The notes under the pieces were generated by a model. It had not been told where the DNA came from. It searched no databases and worked only from the letters and a program-made list of their open reading frames with translations. Below, piece after piece: positions 1 to 6,729 of a DNA stretch of 9,544 nt; position 1 is the stretch's first letter; every line of letters starts with the position of its first letter. The stretch comes from Deltaproteobacteria bacterium (GTDB lineage: Bacteria; Desulfobacterota; Desulfobacteria; Desulfobacterales; JAFDFH01). The stretch lies in the NCBI GenBank assembly GCA_019309945.1, contig JAFDFH010000359.1, positions 1 to 9,544 of the forward strand, written 5' to 3'. Made by a program: the position numbers and the translations under genes.

Positions 1-1
1 C

Positions 2-823
2 ACCACGGGGGGCCGCATTGTGGGTATGATCCTCATGGTACTGGGAATCGGCTTTTTAGGTGTGCTGACGGCAACGATCGCCGGAATTTTTATCGAAAAC
101 AAACTAATGGAGAACAAGGGTATGAAAACAGTTGTCGTCGAGGGGCATTTTGTCATCTGCGGGTGGAATTTCTCTTGCCATGACATCGTCGCGGAACTTC
201 GCGCGGACCCCAAGAGCAAAGATCTACCAATTGTCATTATCGCCCAGCTGAATGAAAAACCCACAGAGGATGCAATGCTCCAGTTCATTCGAGGTGAAGT
301 CAAACCCGATGTGCTTGAGAAGGCTAACCTGAAAGCAGCTCAAGGAGTGATACTGGTTTCAAATGAGAATCTGGACCCTAATGTTCGGGATGCCAAAACA
401 ATCCTTGACACCTTGACGATTAAAAGTCTTTATCCGGACGTGTACGTATGTGTAGAACTGATGGAATCTAAAAATATAGACCACTGCCAGAGGGCCAGGG
501 CGGATGAAATCATTGTCATCGGTGAATTGAGCACCAACCTGCTGGTCCAGGCGGCCCTCGACCACGGGATTACCCGCATGGTCACCGAACTGGTCAGTAA
601 CCGTTACGGAAATGAAGTTTATAAAATCGGATTGCCCTCTGCCATGGTCGGATGGACCTTTTTTGATGTGATGTGCGAGTTAAAAAAGAGCCAGGAGATT
701 CTCTGCGTGGGCGTAGAAAACAAAGGGGATCAAAAATTAACCACCAACCCTGACGGGGCCTACCGCCTTAGCTCGGAAGACGACCTCATCGTCATTGCCA
801 CATCCCGCCCTGTGTTGAATTGA
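2..823 (+). CDS. K+ channel, MthK-like: last pore helix plus RCK (TrkA-N/TrkA-C) domain; 5' partial
   Basis: This is the C-terminal part of a potassium channel gated by a cytosolic RCK domain. The reading frame is open to the left edge, so the gene starts outside the window. The first visible residues (TTGGRIVGMI, then a hydrophobic helix ending in TATIAGIFIENK) match the segment that follows a TVGYGD selectivity filter plus the inner pore helix. The RCK domain follows: the beta-strand and turn FVICGWN resemble MthK's VICGWS and replace the usual GxGxxG. Next come LEKANLKAAQGVILVS and a TrkA-C-like end with YRLSSEDDLIVIA. The GTG at position 20 is internal and is not a credible start. It is the first visible gene of the plus-strand group, 67 bp before the YbjN-like gene. 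RCK channels respond to Ca2+, nucleotides or redox state; the ligand cannot be told here. The family call is secure. Confidence 0.88.
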   Translation, partial: TTGGRIVGMILMVLGIGFLGVLTATIAGIFIENKLMENKGMKTVVVEGHFVICGWNFSCHDIVAELRADPKSKDLPIVIIAQLNEKPTEDAMLQFIRGEVKPDVLEKANLKAAQGVILVSNENLDPNVRDAKTILDTLTIKSLYPDVYVCVELMESKNIDHCQRARADEIIVIGELSTNLLVQAALDHGITRMVTELVSNRYGNEVYKIGLPSAMVGWTFFDVMCELKKSQEILCVGVENKGDQKLTTNPDGAYRLSSEDDLIVIATSRPVLN

Positions 824-890
824 ATTTGAGAGGGTTAAGGTCTTCTGACGGATAGACAATAATGAACGACGATTGGGAAAGGAGGATTTA

Positions 891-1286
891 ATGCCGGAAA
901 TATTCGATCGGGTAAAACAGTATCTCTTTGATATGGAAATACACATTATTAGCGAGGTCTTGGCTGAAAAACTGGTGGTCGTAGAAGACGAGGAGAATGG
1001 TATAAAAAACCTGATCATCGACTGCGAAGAGCCCATTCTTATTCTGGAGCAGGTTATCATGAAGGTGCCACAAGATCCTGGTGACCTTTTCAAACGACTG
1101 CTGCAGATGAATCGAGATGTGGTCCATGGTGCCTTTGTCCTGGACGAAAAAGCTGAATTAATTCTTTTTCGGGATACGCTTCAACTCGAAAACCTCGACC
1201 GCAACGAACTGGAGTCTTCTATTCACGCCCTAAGTCTGGCACTTGCTGAATACGGCTCTGAATTGATCGGTTATGCTAAAAGATGA
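891..1286 (+). CDS. YbjN / CesT type III chaperone-like small protein
   Basis: A 131-residue soluble acidic protein of the YbjN/CesT-chaperone-like fold. The C-terminal half (LLQMNRDVVHGAFVLDEKAE, then ILFRDTLQLENLDRNELESS) has the usual family pattern: a helix, a beta hairpin reading 'G.F.LDE....L.RD.L', and a last amphipathic helix. There is no signal peptide or membrane segment. I chose the ATG at 891 because a strong Shine-Dalgarno sequence (AAAGGAGG, 878-885) lies 5 nt upstream; a TTG at 873 would place that ribosome site inside the gene. It sits between the channel gene and pspA-like gene. In the E. coli yjf locus a small protein (YjfI, DUF2170) occupies a comparable place before the PspA-like YjfJ, so it may be a partner or chaperone of the PspA-like or DUF4178 protein. 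That role is inferred; the fold assignment is fairly good. Confidence 0.72.
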   Translation: MPEIFDRVKQYLFDMEIHIISEVLAEKLVVVEDEENGIKNLIIDCEEPILILEQVIMKVPQDPGDLFKRLLQMNRDVVHGAFVLDEKAELILFRDTLQLENLDRNELESSIHALSLALAEYGSELIGYAKR

Positions 1287-1389
1287 CCGTTCGTTTTCAG
1301 CCTGTGGTACGGTAATGGGGTGATCCGCCTTTTTATCGAATCAACAGGCTTTCTTAACAACCTGATTTGCTTTTTAATGGAGGGAATGG

Positions 1390-2097
1390 ATGATGTCAAT
1401 TTTCAGACGTATTTTCAAAGTAACACAATCCGAAACACACGCCATCATAGATAAATTTGAAGATCCCATCAAGATGACGGAGCAAGGCATCCGTGATCTT
1501 AAAAAAGACCTGCAACAGGCCATGATCAGTCTGGCGGAAGTAAAGGGTATGGCCATCCGCACCCGGCGTGACGCCGAGGGGAAAAAGAAACTGGCGGCCG
1601 ATTATGAACGCAAGGCCATGATGCTTCTACAGAAAATGCAAGGGGGCGAACTGGATCCAAGTGAAGCCGAGCGACTCGCCACCGAATCCTTGAATCAGAA
1701 GGAACAATATTCCGCGGAAGCCGTTCAATTGTCCCAGGAAGCGGAACGGCATGAAAATATGGCCAACCAGCTGCAAGCCAGTGTAAACAAGATTAAATCA
1801 ACGGTCACAACCTATGAGAACGATCTGACAACCCTCAAAGCAAGGGCCAAGACAGCAGCGGCAACGAAAAAAATCAATGAACAAATCGCCCGGGTCGATT
1901 CGTCAGGCACTATTGCCATGCTGGAGAAAATGCGGGCTAAGGTAGAAGATGACGAAGCTTTGGCGTCAGCCTATGGCGAAATCGCAGCCGTCGATAAGAG
2001 CGTGGAAGACGAGATTAATGCAGCCCTTACGGGCGGATCAATCTCGACACCATCCCAGTCATTGCTTGAATTGAAAAATAAAATGGGTATCGCTTAA
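1390..2097 (+). CDS. PspA/IM30 family protein (YjfJ-like)
   Basis: A 235-residue, almost entirely helical coiled-coil protein of the PspA/IM30/Vipp1 family. These proteins coat and stabilise the inner membrane under envelope stress. The N-terminus MMSIFRRIFKVTQSETHAII is the amphipathic membrane-binding helix, followed by the typical 'DP.KM.EQ.IRDLKKDL' start of the long hairpin. Heptad-like coiled coil covers roughly residues 35-180, and a short C-terminal helix ends in SLLELKNKMGIA. It ends with a helix after a flexible GGSISTPSQ linker, a feature I associate with the YjfJ subgroup. The ribosome site GGAGGG (1379-1384) fits either ATG 1390 or ATG 1393. It lies 103 bp after the YbjN-like gene. 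No pspF or pspBC is present, so regulation differs from the classic Psp operon. Confidence in the family is high; subgroup assignment is an inference from context. Confidence 0.9.
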   Translation: MMSIFRRIFKVTQSETHAIIDKFEDPIKMTEQGIRDLKKDLQQAMISLAEVKGMAIRTRRDAEGKKKLAADYERKAMMLLQKMQGGELDPSEAERLATESLNQKEQYSAEAVQLSQEAERHENMANQLQASVNKIKSTVTTYENDLTTLKARAKTAAATKKINEQIARVDSSGTIAMLEKMRAKVEDDEALASAYGEIAAVDKSVEDEINAALTGGSISTPSQSLLELKNKMGIA

Positions 2098-2221
2098 TTT
2101 CCGGTGCTCATTTTTAGACTCACACAAGCCAAAGTGGTTCGCCCGTAAAGCCGATCACGAAAAGAGCGTATAAAATCATTTTCAGGAAAACGAGGCGCCA
2201 TCAAGATAATGGGGAACCATC

Positions 2222-2767
2222 ATGGGAATAAAAGACTTTTTCAAGAAGAAAAAAAATGACCTTGACCCTTTGGCGGACCTTTCCCTAACGAACCTTAAGA
2301 AAGGTTACCTGGTGGACTACGATCTAAAAACCTGGGAGGTCGTGGCTTCCAATTATTACGACTGGGGGGATGGTGACATATCATATGAATGGCAACTTAA
2401 AAGTGTCGATGAAGTTGTTTACCTCGAAAAAGAGTCAGACGATGAAGAGGAATGGAGCCTCAACCGAAAAATCAACTTCAGTCGGTTAGGTCCGAAAATC
2501 AAGGAACAAATCGTTGAGACAGGGGATCCCCCGGACGAAATCGTCTTTGATGGGATGACCTACTACAGGGAAGAAATGGCCGGAGGACATTTTTATAAAG
2601 ACGGTCATGGGCCGGGTAAAGAAGTTTTACGATGGAGCTACGAGGACGATTCGGGTCGATGTTACCTGGGCATTGAGCAGTGGGGTGAGGCGGACTTCGA
2701 TGCCGCAAAGGGCGAACCGGTTGAAGAATATCAGTTCATCAATATCCTGCCCGGTAAACAGGATTAG
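2222..2767 (+). CDS. DUF4178 domain protein
   Basis: A 181-residue acidic soluble protein. A short basic, amphipathic N-terminus (MGIKDFFKKKK) might touch the membrane. The rest (about 26-178) shows the DUF4178 pattern: 'KGYLVDYDLKTWEV', 'YEWQLKS', 'VYLEKE', 'VFDGMTYYREE', 'VLRWSYEDD', 'CYLGIEQWGEADFDAAKGEPVEEYQF'. This is a beta-rich fold rich in Trp and Tyr that has no known enzymatic residues. The ribosome site is TGGGGAA, 6 nt before the ATG. It is the last gene of the plus-strand group, 124 bp behind the pspA-like gene. Its TAG stop overlaps by 4 bp the TAA stop of the spermidine-synthase-like gene on the other strand. In E. coli the comparable slot is taken by YjfK (DUF2491). DUF4178 genes often sit beside PspA-like, DUF350 and spermidine-synthase-like genes, so it is probably a structural or regulatory member of that system. 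Biochemical function is unknown. Confidence 0.78.
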   Translation: MGIKDFFKKKKNDLDPLADLSLTNLKKGYLVDYDLKTWEVVASNYYDWGDGDISYEWQLKSVDEVVYLEKESDDEEEWSLNRKINFSRLGPKIKEQIVETGDPPDEIVFDGMTYYREEMAGGHFYKDGHGPGKEVLRWSYEDDSGRCYLGIEQWGEADFDAAKGEPVEEYQFINILPGKQD

Positions 2768-4277
2768 TACATCGACCAGGTTCCACGCCAGTAATAACGA
2801 TGAAGGACAGGGTTCACCTGAGTATTGACCTTGATTTTTTCCATCTCCACCGGGTCCAACAATCCTTTGCCAAACTGAACCATGGAGATCATGACGTCGT
2901 TATTTAGGAAACGGGTTCGGAGGCTGTCAAAATCTTTTGATAAAATTTTCTGTTTTACTTCGGATAGGCTCGATTTCGCAGACTTCATCGCCAGAACCCA
3001 ACCCCACTCGCCCATGGTCGGAATCTGGTTGTGGTAAGGCAAAGGGGTAAACCCGGCCGCTCTCATCGTGTTGATAATACACCAGAACGCCTCAGGCGAA
3101 AAATAGGGGCTCGTGGCCTGGGTCACCATGACGCCGCCGGCACAAAGGTGGCGGCCCACTAAACGGTAAAAATTCGTGGAATACAGGTGCATCAAATCAA
3201 TGGTATCCGGGTCCGGCAGGTCAATAATAACGACGCCGTAAAGATGCGAATCCGCCTGAAGGAACGCGCCGGCGTCTTGGTTAACAATGTTCAGCCTTGG
3301 ATCTTTTAAAGACGCCTCGTTTATATCCACCAGCACCGGATGCTCGGCGGCCAGATCGGTCATGGCAGGGTCCAGGTCCACCAGGGTAACCGATTGGCCA
3401 ACCCATCACCCCCTCCTAAAATCAGGATATGGTTCCGATCGGTCGTAAGCTTCATGGCCGGATGGACCAAAGGCTCGTGGTATTTTTCTTCGTCAAAAGT
3501 ACTGAATTGCTCCTGGCCGTTAATATACAGCCAGTAAAATTGCTTCCATTGGGTCATCACGATCTTTTGATACGGCGTCTGCCGCGCATAGATAACCTTG
3601 TCACGGTACAGGCGCTGCTCTCCATACATAATGATGGGTTTGGCAAAGACACCCAGGAAACCCAGGAAAAAGAGGCCGACCACAAAGGCAATGGTCATGG
3701 CCTTTTTTCTTTGAATAAGATGTAAGAAAAACCACAAAAGAAGTGAGGCCACCAGAAAATTAATGGCGCCAAGAAGGATCGGCGTGTAAGTCAAACCCAG
3801 ATATGGCAGACCAAAAAAGGCAAAGAACAGCCCCCCCAGGAGGGCGCCGTAATAATCTTTCTCCATCACCGTGGCGATGTTGGACCTCAATTCCTCGTAG
3901 GCCTCGTTAATCCGCATCACCAGAGGGATCTCGAGACCGACCAGTCCACCGATGAGCATGGCCAGGAAATAAATGAGGAGGTTGATGTGACTGGTGTACG
4001 CCGCCAAACCATAGGCAATGACTGCCGAAGAGGCGCAGAGTGCGGACAGGGTGAATTCAATCAGAATGAAAGTTTCCAGCAATCTGTGCTGGAAGAATTT
4101 ACTCAGACGGCTCCCTACCCCCATGGAAAACAGCATTAACGACATCACGATGGTCCACTGGAAGACAGCGTTTCCGATGAGATAGGTGGCCAGGGTGGAC
4201 AGGACAAACTCGGCGACGATCCCGGCACAACCAGTGGCAAAAACCGCTATTTTGAGCGCAAGCCCCACACGGGCCAT
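2764..4277 (-). pseudogene. Membrane-anchored spermidine synthase-like protein, frame disrupted by a ~30-nt deletion
   Basis: This gene would encode an aminopropyltransferase-type protein anchored by about seven N-terminal transmembrane helices. The first part (4277 to about 3402) gives the helices (roughly residues 10-215), then the enzyme's N-terminal strands with YINGQEQFSTFDEEKYHEPL and the SAM-site motif ILILGGGDG. After GGGDG the frame runs into nonsense (NRLPWWTWTLP, stop at 3360-3362). Homology resumes in another frame with SVTLVDLDPAMTDLA, DAGAFL, VVIIDLPDPDTIDLMHLYS and GEWGWVLA, through to the TAA at 2764. Only 11 nt separate GGGDG from VTLVDLD, where the family has about 14-15 codons, so roughly 31 or 34 nt are missing and the phase is lost. 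Its ATG lies 1 bp after the DUF350 stop, so translation was probably coupled. Related enzymes transfer an aminopropyl group from decarboxylated SAM; the true substrate is unknown and no SAM decarboxylase gene is visible. It is either a real pseudogene or an assembly error. Confidence 0.85.
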
Positions 4278-4278
4278 T

Positions 4279-5124
4279 CTATATGCACCAGTAAATGATA
4301 AAGGCGGCGGCGATGTAAGCGAAGGCCTCGATATAGGCTACGCCCAAATTGGGCTTTTCCTGCCCGGCGATCTCATGGGAGAGTTTAACCCCCGGGAGAA
4401 GCACCTTGTCCGTGAGGAAACGAATCAGAGGAAGCAGGACCAGTCCTAAAAAGCTATAAACCAAGTATGCCGGCAGGTTTTCCGACCAGGAATAAAAGTC
4501 GCCCTCAGCAGCCAGGCCGATGATGACGCCCATCGCCACCAGGGCGCCTGCAAAACTAATCCCGGCGGCGACGTTGTCTTTCTCGATCTCGTCGTGGATG
4601 CTATAAGGTGTGATAAGATTGTAAACCCATCCGGCCAGAATCAACATTACCTGGCCGATGGCCCAGAAGGCAATAACCGTCCAGATATTACCCCCCAATC
4701 CCTGGACCGATCCGTAAATGATAAGACCCGACGCAATATTCACCCCTGCCAAAACAACTCCCGTACCCTGGTTGTGATCCCGGATCAGTTCATCGCTAAC
4801 CCTGAATTTACGAAGAATCAGTTTGTCACAAACATACCAGGAAACATTCAGCAAAATGATACTCAAAAAACCATAAATGCAAAGATCCATAAGGTCATCA
4901 ATAATGCCGGCATCCGGGCCGACCAGGGTCCCCCCGATTGCCAGGACCAGGCCGAAGTAGTAACCGGTCAGGGCCAGCGCCAAAGCGGCGTTATCCTTTT
5001 CGACCAGTTCGAAGTTGAGCTTGTACTCACGGTGCAACATATCATTGACCCACTTACCGATGAGAAACAATACGTAAAACGCAATGATCAGAATCAGTCC
5101 GGTAATGATTGCATCCAGTTTCAT
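4279..5124 (-). CDS. DUF350 (YjfL/UPF0719-like) membrane protein with fourfold 2-TM repeat
   Basis: A 281-residue integral membrane protein with about eight predicted helices (near residues 5-25, 45-65, 78-98, 121-138, 148-170, 184-205, 217-235 and 258-280). It contains two DUF350 domains. Each is itself two hairpins, so the same unit of about 70 residues appears four times. Before the second helix of each unit lies an acidic/Asn motif: VEKDNAALA (41), IRDHNQGTG (114), IEKDNVAAG (180) and the diverged IAGQEKPNLG (252). The first and third are almost identical. The gene lies 3 bp after the lipoprotein gene and 1 bp before the spermidine-synthase-like gene, so the three are probably translated together. 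DUF350 proteins are uncharacterised. The regular polar residues at helix starts suggest a channel, transporter or scaffold, but this is speculation. The family assignment is strong. Confidence 0.86.
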   Translation of the reverse strand: MKLDAIITGLILIIAFYVLFLIGKWVNDMLHREYKLNFELVEKDNAALALALTGYYFGLVLAIGGTLVGPDAGIIDDLMDLCIYGFLSIILLNVSWYVCDKLILRKFRVSDELIRDHNQGTGVVLAGVNIASGLIIYGSVQGLGGNIWTVIAFWAIGQVMLILAGWVYNLITPYSIHDEIEKDNVAAGISFAGALVAMGVIIGLAAEGDFYSWSENLPAYLVYSFLGLVLLPLIRFLTDKVLLPGVKLSHEIAGQEKPNLGVAYIEAFAYIAAAFIIYWCI

Positions 5125-5127
5125 AAT

Positions 5128-5814
5128 CTATTTCCCCACTCGCGCACTTCGGCCGCGTACGTTCGCGCGTGTTCGGCCGATGCGGTTGTTAACCTTGTTT
5201 GAAAAAGAGGCCTTTTGAGTCAGTGAAGTGGACATTCGACGGGAGTAGAAATTGGGCTTTTGTTGCCGGGTTAGGGACCCGTTGGTACCGTATTCCTTGT
5301 TCGGTCCATAATACGGCCTGCCTTGCGAACGGTAGCTTTGGTATCTGTTATAACCACGTGCGTATATCGGGCCGGGACCCAAAAGATCGGACAGGAGCCG
5401 GTATTGTCCATAAAAGACCCAGAACGACCTGCCGGAAGAATGGGTCTCCCACTGTCCATAACGTGAGTTGCCAACATACTCATACCCGGGAGGACCAATG
5501 GACGTGCCCTCCTTTCCATCTTGCTTAGCCCAGATGGTCATGCCCAAAAACGGCAGGTATTGTTGAAAATAGTCTTTTGATACTTCCTGCCAATCCGTAG
5601 TCGTCTTGGTATCATCTGTTACAATTTGATATTTATGGTAATACGTTTTAAAAAAGTTGCCGTCTTCCTTCATGTCGTCAAGAATGATCGAAAAAGTGGA
5701 TACACCCTTCAATGCGGTCCGGATCATGTCGATGGGTGAAGGCGGCTTTCCACATCCATAAAGTAAAAGGCTAATCGAGATTACGAATAACAAAACAACA
5801 CGATAATTTTTCAT
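5128..5814 (-). CDS. Lipoprotein with Tyr/Gly-rich middle and RG-rich basic tail
   Basis: A 228-residue exported lipoprotein. The N-terminus is a clear type II signal peptide: basic MKNYR, a hydrophobic core and lipobox LLYGC with acylated Cys21. Residues 22-145 form a mixed domain (SPIDMIRTALKGVSTFSIIL, then FLGMTIWAKQDG and YGQWETHSSG) without a known catalytic signature. From about 148 it is Tyr/Gly/Arg-rich (YARGYNRYQSYRSQGRPYYG, then YGTNGSLTRQQ). It ends in a basic tail with SFSNKVNNRIGRTRANVRGR. The lipoprotein plus low-complexity tail plan recalls YjfM/YgiB (DUF1190) of E. coli, and YjfM is the neighbour of DUF350 there; direct homology is not shown. The ATG overlaps the preceding gene's TGA (ATGA, 5811-5814). 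A ribosome site (AAGGAAA) lies about 8 nt upstream. Function is unknown; the context suggests an envelope-side component of the system. Confidence 0.75.
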   Translation of the reverse strand: MKNYRVVLLFVISISLLLYGCGKPPSPIDMIRTALKGVSTFSIILDDMKEDGNFFKTYYHKYQIVTDDTKTTTDWQEVSKDYFQQYLPFLGMTIWAKQDGKEGTSIGPPGYEYVGNSRYGQWETHSSGRSFWVFYGQYRLLSDLLGPGPIYARGYNRYQSYRSQGRPYYGPNKEYGTNGSLTRQQKPNFYSRRMSTSLTQKASFSNKVNNRIGRTRANVRGRSARVGK

Positions 5815-6263
5815 GGGATCGTTTCCTTCAATTGGGCCGGTAAAGCTTGGGCTATGTTTTTTTTATCTTCATAACTTTTCAGTGAACTTAAGAACAATCC
5901 AACCCCCCCCATCAGCAAAATAATGATCATAATTAATTCAAACGCCGACATACTGCGCATTCTGAACTGAACAGTAGAGATCACACCAAACGACAGCATG
6001 ATTAATGAGGCGATGCTTAACACCCATCCCAAGGGATTGCGTGAATTGTAAAAAATGAATCCGATTCCAAAAATGAGAGGTATTAGCGTCATTCCGGTTG
6101 TCAGACCGAAGGCGCCGAAAGAATAGATGGCATAACCCAAATGAAAGTGATGGGATATACGAATGGCATTAAAGAACAAATAGCCCCCGGCGACCATCAT
6201 ACCCAATCCGATAAAAAAACGACCAAATCCTCCTTTGGTCCCCCCGGCACCATCTATTCCCAT
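5811..6263 (-). CDS. Four-helix membrane protein, first gene of the minus-strand operon
   Basis: A 150-residue inner-membrane protein of unknown function. A Gly-rich N-terminus (MGIDGAGGTKGGFGRF) is followed by four hydrophobic helices at about 15-35, 50-72, 78-98 and 107-127, and then a charged tail (LKSYEDKKNIAQ). Conserved-looking stretches include GGYLFFNAI, TTGMTLIPLIFGIGFIFYN, NPLGWVLSIASLI and RSMSAFELIMI. I recall similar small proteins beside DUF350/lipoprotein pairs in other Proteobacteria. I chose the ATG at 6263 because GGGAGGAAACG precedes it directly; an ATG 15 codons further out has no ribosome site and would swallow this one. The stop overlaps the lipoprotein start (ATGA). Promoter candidates lie at 6299-6393. 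Confidence 0.74.
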   Translation of the reverse strand: MGIDGAGGTKGGFGRFFIGLGMMVAGGYLFFNAIRISHHFHLGYAIYSFGAFGLTTGMTLIPLIFGIGFIFYNSRNPLGWVLSIASLIMLSFGVISTVQFRMRSMSAFELIMIIILLMGGVGLFLSSLKSYEDKKNIAQALPAQLKETIP

Positions 6264-6298
6264 CGTTTCCTCCCTATGGTTGCAGTTATCCACCCCGA

Positions 6299-6327
6299 TA
6301 TATTTCATGGGGATGGCATTTCGTCAA
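6299..6327 (-). promoter_or_regulatory. Second, weaker leftward promoter candidate
   Basis: On the minus strand, TTGACG (6322-6327) lies 17 nt from AATATA (6299-6304). The -35 is good and the -10 poor. It uses the second copy of the 11-bp repeat, so it could instead be a regulator site. Confidence 0.35.
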
Positions 6328-6395
6328 GTGCTTCTGTGGGCTTGGCCGGATTATATACCGTTAAATTAGAAAATTCTCAAACATTTTCGTCAAGT
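6319..6395. repeat. 11-bp direct repeat TTTCGTCAAGT, 66 bp apart
   Basis: The perfect repeat TTTCGTCAAGT occurs at 6319-6329 and 6385-6395. Read on the minus strand it is ACTTGACGAAA, and in both copies it embeds the TTGACG hexamer of a promoter candidate. It may reflect duplicated -35 regions or paired binding sites for one regulator. Confidence 0.6.
6365..6393 (-). promoter_or_regulatory. Sigma70-type promoter, leftward (membrane operon)
   Basis: On the minus strand, -35 TTGACG (6388-6393) and -10 TCTAAT (6365-6370) are 17 nt apart; each hexamer matches consensus at 5 of 6 bases. It lies about 100 bp before the start codon at 6263. An alternative -10, TATATA/TATAAT (6350-6357), could pair with TTGAGA (6375-6380, 17 nt from TATATA). 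Confidence 0.6.
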
Positions 6396-6480
6396 TTCGC
6401 ACCTTTTTCTCTATCAAAATGAAACATTTTTAAGGCCTAGATAGTGCCCGAACGAAAACGCTGTAAACGTGAGAGGGTCA

Positions 6481-6501
6481 TGTCATTTTTAAAATGCGAC
6501 A
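6481..6501. promoter_or_regulatory. Operator-like palindrome upstream of the clpB promoter
   Basis: TGTCATTTT and AAAATG(C)GACA form a near-perfect dyad around a central T, with one extra base in the right arm. The core CATTTTTAAAATG is perfectly symmetric. It lies about 30 bp upstream of the -35 at 6532. The short loop makes a regulator site more likely than an RNA hairpin. It is not a recognised operator. Confidence 0.4.
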
Positions 6502-6531
6502 GAGAGGTTTGAAATCGGGATACGCCGACAT

Positions 6532-6559
6532 TTGACATCAATTGGAGCATGTTTATATT
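6532..6559 (+). promoter_or_regulatory. Sigma70-type promoter for clpB
   Basis: A perfect TTGACA (6532-6537) is followed after 16 nt by TATATT (6554-6559; TATTTT at 18 nt is also possible). The predicted transcript start near 6566 leaves a leader of about 105 nt before the proposed TTG start at 6672. A poorer sigma32-like pair, TTGAA (6509-6513) and CGACATTT (6526-6533), overlaps it upstream; clpB is a sigma32 gene in E. coli. Confidence 0.6.
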
Positions 6560-6729
6560 TTATACGCAAATTTTAGACCTAAATTAAATAGTATAGCTAA
6601 AAGAGCCAGTTTCAAAACGTTTCAGTTTGTTCAAGGTCAAGGAAGGCGAAAATTTTAACCACAGGAATACCTTGAGTATTTCGAGGATTAGAATTTGAGT
6701 CTGACGAACTGATTCAAAATGCCCAAACC

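Larger units (their letters stand above)
6264..6671. other. Divergent intergenic regulatory region
   Basis: About 400 bp without a credible gene, AT-richer than its surroundings, between the minus-strand membrane operon and clpB. It carries two leftward promoter candidates, one good rightward promoter, an 11-bp direct repeat and an operator-like palindrome, all listed separately. A plus-strand open frame reaching to 6422 is antisense to the membrane-protein gene and shows no protein-like features. No CIRCE element (TTAGCACTC-N9-GAGTGCTAA) was seen. Confidence 0.7.

Noticed and set aside
873..890. TTG start giving a six-residue longer YbjN-like protein
   Set aside because: It would put the strong AAAGGAGG ribosome site inside the gene; ATG 891 is correctly spaced from it.
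737..1093. 118-codon minus-strand frame across the channel/YbjN junction
   Set aside because: Overlaps two well-supported genes and reads as low-complexity Ser/Arg/Phe sequence.
1299..1355. AGCCTGT ... ACAGGCT inverted repeat followed by TTCTT between the YbjN-like and pspA-like genes
   Set aside because: Arms are only 7 bp with a 38-nt loop and the T run is interrupted; too weak to call a terminator or attenuator.
3360..4277. Treating the two spermidine-synthase-like frames as two separate genes
   Set aside because: The break falls inside the SAM-binding fold, and neither half has a ribosome site or domain boundary there.
4594..5202. 202-codon plus-strand open frame opposite the DUF350 gene
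   Set aside because: Antisense to a clear membrane protein; its Gln/Asn/Asp-rich translation has no protein-like domains and no ribosome site.
6264..6671. CIRCE (HrcA) element, riboswitch, tRNA or CRISPR in the intergenic region
   Set aside because: No TTAGCACTC-type dyad, cloverleaf or repeat-spacer pattern is visible; only the promoter-like elements listed.
6719..6721. ATG at 6719 as the ClpB start
   Set aside because: It is in a different frame from clpB and reads MPKPWLHSIIISKSS, unrelated to the N-domain.
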